Below are positions 1-8,146 of a stretch of 64,000 nucleotides of DNA, piece by piece. The stretch is from Variovorax sp. (lineage in GTDB: Bacteria; Pseudomonadota; Gammaproteobacteria; Burkholderiales; Burkholderiaceae_C): positions 1 to 64,000 of the forward strand of contig JAGIAI010000038.1 of NCBI GenBank assembly GCA_017744935.1. The letters run 5' to 3'. The notes beneath the pieces were generated by a model, which did no database searches, was not told where the DNA came from, and was given only the letters and a program-made list of their open reading frames with translations. Position 1 is the first letter of the stretch. Every line of letters starts with the position of its first letter. A program made the translations under genes and the position numbers.

Positions 1-500
1 CGCTGCTTCGTGTCGTCCGCCACGAAGGTGATGGAGCCCTGGTCCGAGGAGTAGGAGCCCATGTTGCTCGAGGGCTGGCCCATCTGCCACCAGAGCGAGT
101 AGCTCGGTGCGGGGGAGCCGAGCATGGTGTCCGCCCGCTTGTACAACGCCGGGCCCGCGTTGGCCGTGCCGCAAGAAACTGCATCCGGACCGTAGCGATA
201 GGCGATGCCGGCGTCCTTGCTCATCTGAGCCGCCATGGCGGTGTACTGGGCCGCCACGATATTCAGCGAGCTGTCGACAATATCGGTAGCCTGTGAACCG
301 CAGAAGGTCGTCGTCTGCGGGGTGGTACCGCCGCCGCTGCCTGCCGCCGAAGAACCGCTGCTCTGCGCTGCCGAAGCGGCCGCGGCGCTGAGGGCCGCGG
401 CACTACCACCACCGCCACCCCCACCACCGCCCCCGCAGCCAGCCAGCGCGATAGCACCAAATGACAGCACAATGGCGCTCTTATGTATAACTTTCAACAA
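1..500 (-). CDS. Glycine-rich lipoprotein, 3' end outside window
   Basis: The first 166 or so residues of a protein whose C-terminus lies beyond the left edge. No ATG is available. Two adjacent in-frame TTG codons (500 and 497) follow a GGAGG ribosome site at 507-511, so a TTG start is inferred. The N-terminus is a type II signal peptide (KVIHKSAIVLSFGAIALAGC) with an LAGC lipobox, followed directly by nine glycines and then an Ala/Ser/Gly linker. After the linker comes a folded-looking part with two further cysteines. I do not recognise the family. It is expected to be an outer-membrane or periplasmic lipoprotein. It is divergent from pepP. Confidence 0.7.
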   Translation of the reverse strand, partial: MLKVIHKSAIVLSFGAIALAGCGGGGGGGGGGSAAALSAAAASAAQSSGSSAAGSGGGTTPQTTTFCGSQATDIVDSSLNIVAAQYTAMAAQMSKDAGIAYRYGPDAVSCGTANAGPALYKRADTMLGSPAPSYSLWWQMGQPSSNMGSYSSDQGSITFVADDTKQ

Positions 501-634
501 AAAACACCTCCAAAATAACAAGTGGTCGCTTTTTACGTGGGATGAGTCCTACGGGCAAACCATCTTGCAAATACTTTCTTCGTGTTTTTCTGCCCCCTTG
601 GAAAGCACTTACAAAGGTAGCGAATAGTGACGTT

Positions 635-2020
635 ATGACCGCAAATCATCAAGCCCCTCGCCGTATACATCTTTCTACTTATTTAGGCACCGACGGCATC
701 GCGATCATTCCGACCGCGCCCGAGCGCCAGCGCAACCGGGACAGCGACTTTCTGTACCGGCACGACAGCTACTTCTATTACCTGACCGGCTTTGCCGAGC
801 CGAACACCTGGCTGGTGCTGACCGGCGACGGCAAGTCGACGCTGTTCTGCGCGCCGAAGGACCTGGAGCGTGAGATCTGGGACGGCTACCGCTTGGGGCC
901 CGAGGCCGCACCGGCCGTGCTGGGGGTGGATGAGGCCTATTCGGTCGAGGAGCTGGATACGCGCCTGCCGCGCCTGCTCGAGAACAAATCAGTGGTCTGG
1001 TATCCGTTCGCGACACACAAGGGGCTTGAAACGCGGGTCGACGGCTGGCTTTCTTCCGTTCGCGCCCGGGTTCGGTTCGGCGCGCTGTGCCCCGAAGAAC
1101 AGCGCGACCTGTGCGGACCGCTCGACGAAATGCGGCTCGTCAAGGACGCCCACGAGCAGGACGTGATGCGCCGCGCCGCGCAGATCAGCGCCAAGGCCCA
1201 CATCCGCGCGATGCAGCTGTCCGCCCGCATGCTGAGGGACGGCAAGGATGTGCGCGAATACCACCTCGACGCCGAGCTTCTGCACGAATTCCGTCTCGGC
1301 GGCTCGCAGTACCCGGCCTACGGTTCGATCGTGGCGGCAGGCGCCAACGCCTGCGTGCTGCATTACCGCGCCGACACCGCCCCGGTGCGCGATGGCGAGC
1401 TCGTGCTCATCGACGCAGGCTGCGAACTGGACGGCTACGCCAGCGACATCACCCGCACCTTCCCGGCCAACGGAAAGTTCACCGGCCCACAGCGTGCGTT
1501 GTACGACCTCGTCCTGGCGAGCCAGGATGCTGCGGTCGCGGCGACTCGCGCCGGCCAGCGCTTCAACGATCCGCACGAGGCGACGGTCAAGGTCCTGTCG
1601 CAAGGCATGCTGGACCTGGGCCTGCTGGACACCAACAAGGTGGGGAGCGTGGACGACGTGATCGAGAAGCGCGCCTACTTCCCTTTCTACATGCATCGCA
1701 CCGGCCACTGGCTGGGGATGGACGTCCACGATTGCGGCAGCTACGTTGAGCCCACGCAGGTGGGCGAAGTGAGCGAACGGCGCGATCCGCTGTCGAACGA
1801 GCTCATCAAGAACCGCCCGAGCCGCATCCTCAAGCCGGGCATGGTGCTGACGATCGAACCGGGTATTTACGTGCGGCCGGCCGCGGGCGTGCCGGAGCAG
1901 TTCCACAACATCGGCATCCGCATCGAAGACGACGCGATCGTGACCGAAACCGGATGCGAGCTGATTTCGCGCGGCGTGCCGGTCAAGGCCGACGAAATCG
2001 AAACCCTGATGAAGGGGTGA
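635..2020 (+). CDS. pepP: Xaa-Pro aminopeptidase PepP (M24B)
   Basis: Cytosolic metallopeptidase that removes an N-terminal residue preceding proline. The 461-residue length is close to E. coli PepP (441). The N-terminal AMP_N domain (about residues 10-150) contains the conserved RHDSYFYYLTGF stretch. The C-terminal pita-bread domain holds the dinuclear metal ligands D260 and D271 (LIDAGCELDGYASD), H358 (HRTGHWLG), E408 (TIEPGIYV) and E431 (IRIEDD). ATG 635 was chosen because the alignable protein starts there. The frame stays open upstream to 542, but that part has no family resemblance. It ends 3 bp before a convergent gene. Confidence 0.95.
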   Translation: MTANHQAPRRIHLSTYLGTDGIAIIPTAPERQRNRDSDFLYRHDSYFYYLTGFAEPNTWLVLTGDGKSTLFCAPKDLEREIWDGYRLGPEAAPAVLGVDEAYSVEELDTRLPRLLENKSVVWYPFATHKGLETRVDGWLSSVRARVRFGALCPEEQRDLCGPLDEMRLVKDAHEQDVMRRAAQISAKAHIRAMQLSARMLRDGKDVREYHLDAELLHEFRLGGSQYPAYGSIVAAGANACVLHYRADTAPVRDGELVLIDAGCELDGYASDITRTFPANGKFTGPQRALYDLVLASQDAAVAATRAGQRFNDPHEATVKVLSQGMLDLGLLDTNKVGSVDDVIEKRAYFPFYMHRTGHWLGMDVHDCGSYVEPTQVGEVSERRDPLSNELIKNRPSRILKPGMVLTIEPGIYVRPAAGVPEQFHNIGIRIEDDAIVTETGCELISRGVPVKADEIETLMKG

Positions 2021-2023
2021 GCC

Positions 2024-3592
2024 TCACACCGCGAGGTGGCCGCGGGTGAACGCCTCTTCGAAGATCGAATAGCCCGACCAGTCGCCGTGCGCGAAGGCGA
2101 GGCGGCCGGCTCGGACCTGCTTGGGCGCGCCGAGTTGCCGCAGCAGCCCCGGCGCCGGGATCGACATCGCATGGCCGTAGCGGGTGATGTCGATGCGCGT
2201 CGCAAGCGCCGGCAGGTCGGGATGCGGCACCGACAGCTCCTCCATGAGATCGTCGCGCCAGCCGGTCCATGGCCGGTCGAGTAGCTGCCGACGTCCGTCG
2301 CCGCCGTCGATAGCGCTGGGCCCGAGCGGGCGATACCAGCTCAGCACGGTGGCGCGCGGCGTCGGGTCGAGCGCCTGGTGCCGCGCGTCGACGTAGCCCA
2401 GTCCGCGCGTGCCGTAGATCACGTTGTCCCAGCTCGGCGCCGCGCCGGGCCGATCGGCCAGTGGCTCGCGCACATGGATGTTGGCGACCAGCCATGGCGA
2501 ATGGTGGATGAACGACGCAGCCCGCGTCAGCACATCCGGCGGGTTCTCGACCACGCGCGCGGCGATGAACACGGGCAACGCGACGATGCAGCGCTCCGCC
2601 TGCCACCGGATGCGGGATCGCGTGGCGGCGTCGAATACATCGACCTCCACGCCGCCGCGTCTTTCGGCGATGCGCGTCACCACATGCGCCGTCCTCAGGC
2701 GCTCGCCGAGGGGATCGGCCAGTCTGCGCATCAGCCAGGCGTTGCCTTCGGGCCAGGTCAGCACCGCATCGCGTTCCGCGTTGTCGTCGCCGGGCGCATG
2801 GAATCCGTGACGGCTCGCGAAGTAGTGCAGCCCCGCCCACGCAGACACATGGGCCATGCCGGCGCCATAGTCGTCGCGGCAGCAGTAGTCCAGATACCAA
2901 CGCAGATGGGCGTCGGTGAAGCCTTCACGGTCGAGCCACGCCTCGAACGCGAGCGCATCGAGTGACAAGAGCAGCGGCGCCGTCTGGGCCCGCAGCGTCG
3001 GGATCACGAAACGCGCCTCGCGCCGCAGCGCCTCCACGCGCTGCGAGAACAGGCGGTACTGCGCAAGCGTGGCTTCGCCGACGCCCTGCACGGGAAGCAG
3101 GCCGTCCTGCCACTCGCCGCGGAAGTAGAGCCGTTCCTGCGGGCTGTGACAGAGATGCCGCTCGTCGTATTCCCATCGTCCAGCGACGCGCCTGCGAAGA
3201 CCGAATTCCTCGAGAAGGTCCTGCACTTCGCGCGCGTGGTCGCCAGGCACCGGGAGGTAGTGCGCACCGAGCGGGCAGGCAACGCCGTTCACCGCACCGC
3301 CCCGGCTGTTTCCGCCCGCGCTGTCTTCGAGTTCGAGCAACACGAAATCGCCGATTCCGGCAAGACGCAACGCACGTGCAGCCGCGAGGCCTGCGATACC
3401 GCCTCCGGCGATCACCACCCGTGTGCGGCGCGTGACGTCTGGCGGATTGCCTGCCTGCAGAGCGCCGTCGCGCAGTGCATGGCCGCGCGCCACGTCGACG
3501 CCCGTGAAGCCGCCTTCAATTTCGTGACCGCTCTTGCAGCCTGCGAGTACCGCCGTGCCCGCAGCCGCGCCAAGGAAGGCACGGCGCTTCAC
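2024..3592 (-). CDS. Tat-signalled FAD-dependent oxidoreductase (amine-oxidase-like)
   Basis: A 522-residue flavoprotein. It starts at GTG 3592, which overlaps the upstream stop as GTGA, and this start places a twin-arginine lipoprotein-like signal (KRRAFLGAAAGTAVLAGC) at the N-terminus. An ADP-binding Rossmann motif (VVIAGGGIAGLAAARALR, acidic residue at the second strand end) begins near residue 47. The overall organisation resembles flavin amine oxidases or phytoene desaturases; no substrate can be read from the sequence. It is the last gene of a cassette whose preceding member is a spermidine synthase-like protein, so a polyamine or related amine is a reasonable but unproven substrate. 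The longer open frame to 4051 is the antisense shadow of that gene's coding sequence. Confidence 0.85.
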   Translation of the reverse strand: MKRRAFLGAAAGTAVLAGCKSGHEIEGGFTGVDVARGHALRDGALQAGNPPDVTRRTRVVIAGGGIAGLAAARALRLAGIGDFVLLELEDSAGGNSRGGAVNGVACPLGAHYLPVPGDHAREVQDLLEEFGLRRRVAGRWEYDERHLCHSPQERLYFRGEWQDGLLPVQGVGEATLAQYRLFSQRVEALRREARFVIPTLRAQTAPLLLSLDALAFEAWLDREGFTDAHLRWYLDYCCRDDYGAGMAHVSAWAGLHYFASRHGFHAPGDDNAERDAVLTWPEGNAWLMRRLADPLGERLRTAHVVTRIAERRGGVEVDVFDAATRSRIRWQAERCIVALPVFIAARVVENPPDVLTRAASFIHHSPWLVANIHVREPLADRPGAAPSWDNVIYGTRGLGYVDARHQALDPTPRATVLSWYRPLGPSAIDGGDGRRQLLDRPWTGWRDDLMEELSVPHPDLPALATRIDITRYGHAMSIPAPGLLRQLGAPKQVRAGRLAFAHGDWSGYSIFEEAFTRGHLAV

Positions 3593-5142
3593 CGCTTGCC
3601 CCACTCCTGCTCGTAGGTCGTGACCAGCACCTGGTTCGACAGCCGGTTCACCTCGGCCGGTACACGTGCCATGTCGAGAGGGAAGTCGAAAAGCAGCGGC
3701 AGGCTTTGCGCCGAGAGGAAGCGCAGCCCCGGAGGCAGCGCGCCGGCGTCGGGCAGGCGGTAGGGCCGATGGCTCGCGATGATGTAGCCCCACTCCCCGA
3801 AGCTCGGCACATGCGCGTGGTAGGGCGCGACTTGCAGGCCGACCGATTCGATGGTCTCCGCCACGGTCCAGAAGCTCTTGCGCGCAATCAGCGGCGAGGT
3901 GGTCTGTACCACCGCGTAGCCGCTCGCGGAGAGCCGCTTGTCGAGCAACGCGTAGAAGGAGCTGGTGTAGAGCTTCCCGATCGCGAAATTGGTCGGGTCC
4001 GGAAAGTCGACCACGATCACGTCGAACATGTCGCCCGGCTGCTGGAGCCATTGGAAAGCATCGGTGTTCACGATCCGCACCTTGGGCGACTTGAGCGAGC
4101 CGCCATTGAGCGCGGCGAGCGTCTCGTGCTCGGTGAAGAGGCGCGTCATGTTCGGATCGAGCTCGACCAGCGTCACGGTTTCCACCGACGGGTACTTGAG
4201 GATCTCGCGCACCGCCATGCCGTCGCCACCGCCGAGCACCGCGACCTTCTTCGGCGCCCCGTGCGCGGCCATTGCAGGATGGACCAGCGCCTCGTGATAG
4301 CGATACTCATCGCGCTCGGCAAATTGCAAGTTGCCGTTGAGGAACAGGCGGTATCCGGCACTGCCGTGCGTGACCACGATGCGCTGGTAGGGCGAGGTCG
4401 CGCTGAAGACGATGCGGTCCTGATAGAACTTGTCCTCTGCCAGGGTCGTGATGCGATCGGCGAACACGAACGCCGCGGCGAGCGTGAGCAGCACCAACCC
4501 ACAAGCCACTGCATGCGCGCGAACCCGCCGCAGTTCGTGGCGGAACAGCCAGAGCGCCCACACTGCAACTGCCGCATTCATGAGTCCGAACAGCAGGCCG
4601 GTGCGGATCATGCCGAGCTGCGGCACCAGCAGCAGCGGGAACGCGATCGACACCGCGAGCGCGCCCAGGTAGTCGAAGGTCAGCACCTGCGACACGAGTT
4701 CCTTCAGCGCGACGTTGCGGCGAAGGATTCGCATCACCAGCGGAATCTCGAGACCGACCAGCGCACCGACCACGAGCACCAAGCCGTACAACAGCAGGCG
4801 GAACGCGCCCGGGACGTAGGCGTTGGCGATGAAGAGCACGGCGGGCAAGCCACCGCCGATGAGCGCGACCAGCAATTCGATGCGCAGGAAATGCGCCGGC
4901 AGCTGCCGATCGAAATAGCGCGAGAGCCACGAGCCCACGCCCATGGCGAACAGATAGGTGCCGATGACGGTGCTGAACTGCAGCACCGAATCGCCGAGCA
5001 GGTACGAGCTCAGCGCCGCCGCGCTGAGTTCGTAGACCAGCCCGCAGGCCGCGACCACGAACACGCTGGCGAGCAGCGCGATCTCCACGGGCTGCGGGCC
5101 GCTCGCGGCAGCCGGACGCGCTGACAAGACCGTCCCGGTCAA
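3589..5142 (-). CDS. Polytopic membrane spermidine synthase-like protein
   Basis: A 517-residue fusion of an N-terminal membrane half (about seven hydrophobic segments, residues 20-225) and a C-terminal class I methyltransferase-fold aminopropyltransferase domain (about 245-480). The nucleotide/dcSAM loop GGGDGMAVREI is intact, as are ELDP and the downstream VVDFPDP segment where spermidine synthases carry their catalytic acidic residue. The family joins an aminopropyl group to an amine using decarboxylated SAM; the substrate of membrane-fused members is not established. It overlaps the DUF350 gene upstream (ATGA at 5139-5142) and the flavoprotein downstream (GTGA). No SAM decarboxylase gene is present in the window. 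Confidence 0.88.
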   Translation of the reverse strand: MTGTVLSARPAAASGPQPVEIALLASVFVVAACGLVYELSAAALSSYLLGDSVLQFSTVIGTYLFAMGVGSWLSRYFDRQLPAHFLRIELLVALIGGGLPAVLFIANAYVPGAFRLLLYGLVLVVGALVGLEIPLVMRILRRNVALKELVSQVLTFDYLGALAVSIAFPLLLVPQLGMIRTGLLFGLMNAAVAVWALWLFRHELRRVRAHAVACGLVLLTLAAAFVFADRITTLAEDKFYQDRIVFSATSPYQRIVVTHGSAGYRLFLNGNLQFAERDEYRYHEALVHPAMAAHGAPKKVAVLGGGDGMAVREILKYPSVETVTLVELDPNMTRLFTEHETLAALNGGSLKSPKVRIVNTDAFQWLQQPGDMFDVIVVDFPDPTNFAIGKLYTSSFYALLDKRLSASGYAVVQTTSPLIARKSFWTVAETIESVGLQVAPYHAHVPSFGEWGYIIASHRPYRLPDAGALPPGLRFLSAQSLPLLFDFPLDMARVPAEVNRLSNQVLVTTYEQEWGKR

Positions 5143-5357
5143 TGAATGGCCGCAGCCACGATCACGCAGATGCCGAGGCTCATGGCGGCAACGATGACGC
5201 CGAGAGCCAAGTTCTGCTTTTCAACGATCTCTTGCCACAGGTCGTAGGGCGTGAGCTTGTCGATGACGAGAAAGCACAGCCAGAAGATGGCCACGCCCAG
5301 CAGTGCATAGACGAGCGACCCGAGGACGACGTCCGGCTTCAACCATTCAAATCCCAT
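5139..5357 (-). CDS. DUF350 small membrane protein
   Basis: A 72-residue protein with two hydrophobic segments (about 11-31 and 50-70) separated by a short charged loop (DKLTPYDLWQEIVEKQN), the normal architecture of a DUF350 unit (E. coli YjfL is a multi-unit relative). The family is of unknown biochemical function and recurs beside polyamine-synthase-like and PspA-related genes. Its ATG overlap with the next gene implies translational coupling. It is separated by 24 bp from the DUF4178 gene upstream. Confidence 0.88.
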   Translation of the reverse strand: MGFEWLKPDVVLGSLVYALLGVAIFWLCFLVIDKLTPYDLWQEIVEKQNLALGVIVAAMSLGICVIVAAAIH

Positions 5358-5381
5358 GATGAGGACCTCCGGATAAAAACA

Positions 5382-6872
5382 TTACTTGTGGCCGCCGCCA
5401 CTGGAATAGCCGCCGTACGAGCCGCCCGAGCTGCGTATGCCGCCACCGCTACCGCCACTGGAACTGCTGCAAGTGCTCAGGATGATCAGCAGGATGATGA
5501 TCACCACCACGACGAGGATGATCGTGCCGCAGCCGATGCTCGACCCCGCGCTCACCGGCAGCGCGTCGTTGCGCTTGAACATGTCCTTGCGGCCGCCGAG
5601 CTTGAACGCGGCTGCCACGGCGGCGCTGTCGATCTTGCTGCCCGACGACCACGTCAGTTCATTGGCAGACCGCTCCATCGACAGAAGCGCAGAGCCGTTG
5701 GCGAAGTCCCGGTTGAAAGTCCGCTGCCCGCGCTGGACCTGCCAATAGAACTCGCCGGCCACGTAGCTCGTCTCGGCGTTGTAGGCGTAGAGCTGGCGAT
5801 AGACCTTGCCCAGGTAGGTGGCCTTCGATCCGTCCTTGACCATCGTCGGCGCACCGGTGGTGGGCCGGACCATGCTCCAGCCGTCCTCCGAGTCGACGAG
5901 GAAGCTGAACCCGCGCTTGCGGTTGTACAGCAGGTATTCGCTCCAGCCGAAATGCTCGTCGTCGCCAGACGCCACGCCCATGCGATGCTGGAAGCCCACG
6001 ACCTGCCAATCCAGGCCTTGCAGTTGCCCGACGGTGCCCAGCGGGATCAGCGGTTGCACCGGCTCGTCCTGAACCGCGTGCCGGAGTTCGCCGCCGATGC
6101 CCTGGGTCAGGTCGATGATGGTGTTGCAAGACGAGCACGTGATGCTCTTGCTGTCCGCGAGGTTGACGGTGACGGTCGCGCCGCAGTTGGGGCAGTTGAA
6201 GCTGCGGCTTTTCTCTTCCTTCGTGGATTCGTCGCGCAAGCCGGTGAGTTGCAGGTCTTCGAGCTGGACCGAACGACCGATCCAGGCGCCTGGTGGGTCG
6301 GTGTCGTATTCAAGGCTGAGGACCTGCCCGTTGTCGCCACGCAATTCGACCACCGCGAAACGCCGGCCCAATTCGGGCAGTCGAGGCAGTTCGCCTTGAG
6401 CGGAAACGAGTGCTGCCTGCTCGTTCGAAGTGACGGTGTATGACTGGCCGTTGAAGGCCGTCGTCGCGCCGACGCGCAGATCCGAAGCAGAAGGCGCGCC
6501 GCGCTGCAAATCGAACGGCAGCACGAAGACGAAGGCGCCGTTGTCCTCGCTCAGGATCCCGGTGCGGTCGCCGTCGAGCGCGGCGATCCATTCGGTCCAG
6601 CGTCCGCCGTCATAGCTGTACTGCAGTCGGCCGATGAGCGTGAACGGCCGATCATGAATGCGGCCGGAGGCAAAGAGCTGCAGCGGGCTGAAGTCGTCGA
6701 ACAGCTCCGCCATCTTGCCGGTGCGCGCGAGCGTCTCGCCCTGCCGCACCACCGTGCTGCGGCAGTAGGCGCACACCGCATGCGTCGATTGCGCGGAGCG
6801 GAACTCGACCGGCGCGCCGCAGCCGGGGCACGGTGCGCGGTAGTAGCGCTGACTGGCGCCGTTCTCAGCCAT
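5382..6872 (-). CDS. DUF4178 protein with two zinc ribbons and a C-terminal membrane anchor
   Basis: A 496-residue protein. The N-terminal zinc ribbon (CPGCG...CAYC, residues 15-37) is followed by a DUF4178 domain (about 60-195). A second zinc ribbon (CPNCG...CSSC, about 225-250) precedes a second DUF4178 region (about 275-425). A C-terminal hydrophobic helix (IILVVVVIIILLIIL, about 450-465) is followed by a Ser/Gly-rich tail ending in GGGHK. The tail-anchor arrangement puts the zinc ribbons and DUF4178 domains on one side of the inner membrane, presumably the cytoplasm. Function is unknown. A GGAG lies just upstream of ATG 6872. Confidence 0.88.
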   Translation of the reverse strand: MAENGASQRYYRAPCPGCGAPVEFRSAQSTHAVCAYCRSTVVRQGETLARTGKMAELFDDFSPLQLFASGRIHDRPFTLIGRLQYSYDGGRWTEWIAALDGDRTGILSEDNGAFVFVLPFDLQRGAPSASDLRVGATTAFNGQSYTVTSNEQAALVSAQGELPRLPELGRRFAVVELRGDNGQVLSLEYDTDPPGAWIGRSVQLEDLQLTGLRDESTKEEKSRSFNCPNCGATVTVNLADSKSITCSSCNTIIDLTQGIGGELRHAVQDEPVQPLIPLGTVGQLQGLDWQVVGFQHRMGVASGDDEHFGWSEYLLYNRKRGFSFLVDSEDGWSMVRPTTGAPTMVKDGSKATYLGKVYRQLYAYNAETSYVAGEFYWQVQRGQRTFNRDFANGSALLSMERSANELTWSSGSKIDSAAVAAAFKLGGRKDMFKRNDALPVSAGSSIGCGTIILVVVVIIILLIILSTCSSSSGGSGGGIRSSGGSYGGYSSGGGHK

Positions 6873-6935
6873 GGCGCTCCGAAGAGGGCCAACCTGCGGG
6901 TGGGTTGTCTGGTGTTCCCGCGAAAACGGCGGGCG

Positions 6936-7982
6936 TCACACGAGTTTCTTGAGGAGCTCCGCCTTCTTGGCGTCGAATTCTTCCTGCGTGAGGATGCCCT
7001 TGGTCTTGAGCTCGGCGAGCTTCTCCAGCGTCGTCATCACGTCGGCCGGATTGACCACTGCGACCACAGGCTGCTGAGTGGGCGCGGCCGCTGCAGCGTT
7101 GTTCGGGTTCAGGCCCTGCGCAAGGTTCTGTGCAAGCACCTGCCCGAGCGCAACACCGGCCCCCAGGCCCATGGCATCGCCCGCGATGCCGCTGCCGCCA
7201 CCGGCCCCTTCGGCGATCTTGGGGATCGCCTGCGCAGTCTGGTACTGCATGAACTTGCCCATGTCGTTGCCGACCATGCCCATGCCGATCTTCTGGTCGA
7301 GGATCTTCTGCAGCTCTTCGGGCAGCGAGACGTTCTGGACGGTGATGTTCTCGAGCTTGATGCCGATCTTCGAGAACTCGGGCACGAGCTGCGCTGCAAG
7401 CGCCTGCGCAAACTCGATCTGGTTCGCGGCAAGGTCGAGGAAAGGCACGCCGCTCGACGCGATCGCGTTGCTGATGTTCTGCAGCACGAGCCCGCGAAGC
7501 TGGCCGTCGAGGTCGGTCACCGAGTACACGTCACGCGTGCCCGAGATCTCGGTGTGGAACAGCTTCGGATCGCCGATCCGGAAACTGTAGTTGCCGAAGG
7601 CGCGCACACGCACCGCGCCGAAGTCCTTGTCGCGCACCGTGATCGGCTGGGGCGTGCCCCACTTCTGGTCGACCTGTTGCCGTGTGCTGAAAAAGTAGAC
7701 GTCGCTCTTGAAGGGCGACTCGAAGAGCTTGTCCCAGTTCTTGAGGTAGGTAAGGACCGGAAGCGTCTGGGTGGTGAGCTTGTAGATGCCAGGGCCGAAG
7801 ACGTCGGCGACCTGCCCCTCGTTCACGAAAACGGCCATCTGCGATTCGCGCACCGTGAGCGAAGCGCCGTTCTGGATTTCCATGTCCGCCATCGGGAAGC
7901 GCCATGCCAGTGTGCCGTCGCCGGTCTCGGTCCACTGGATGATGTCGATGAACTGCTTCTTGATGAAATCCATCAGCGCCAT
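6936..7982 (-). CDS. SPFH (band 7) protein with C-terminal SHOCT domain, YdjI-like
   Basis: A 348-residue protein. ATG 7982 is preceded by an AGGAG site; the reading frame stays open further upstream but without family resemblance. An N-terminal SPFH/virion-core-like domain (about 20-240) starts with FIKKQFIDIIQW, as in B. subtilis YdjI relatives. A Gly/Ala-rich linker (about 255-300) leads to a SHOCT motif (LEKLAELKTKGILTQEEFD) at the C-terminus. SPFH proteins assemble on membranes. YdjI belongs to a PspA-linked membrane-stress operon in Bacillus. Here it is the first gene of the minus-strand cassette ending at 2024, 63 bp before the DUF4178 gene. Confidence 0.9.
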   Translation of the reverse strand: MALMDFIKKQFIDIIQWTETGDGTLAWRFPMADMEIQNGASLTVRESQMAVFVNEGQVADVFGPGIYKLTTQTLPVLTYLKNWDKLFESPFKSDVYFFSTRQQVDQKWGTPQPITVRDKDFGAVRVRAFGNYSFRIGDPKLFHTEISGTRDVYSVTDLDGQLRGLVLQNISNAIASSGVPFLDLAANQIEFAQALAAQLVPEFSKIGIKLENITVQNVSLPEELQKILDQKIGMGMVGNDMGKFMQYQTAQAIPKIAEGAGGGSGIAGDAMGLGAGVALGQVLAQNLAQGLNPNNAAAAAPTQQPVVAVVNPADVMTTLEKLAELKTKGILTQEEFDAKKAELLKKLV

Positions 7983-8146
7983 GGAGGTGCTCCTGCAAGT
8001 ACTTGGCCGGTGATATTGCCACACGGCGAAACCCTTGCTGCCGTGCATTTGACGGCCTTCGCTGCCAAGCCCACGTTTCATAGGCGAAAGAATGCGAGGT
8101 CTACAATCGGCGCCCTTTCAAGAAGCGTCACAGGAGGCACGGCCCA

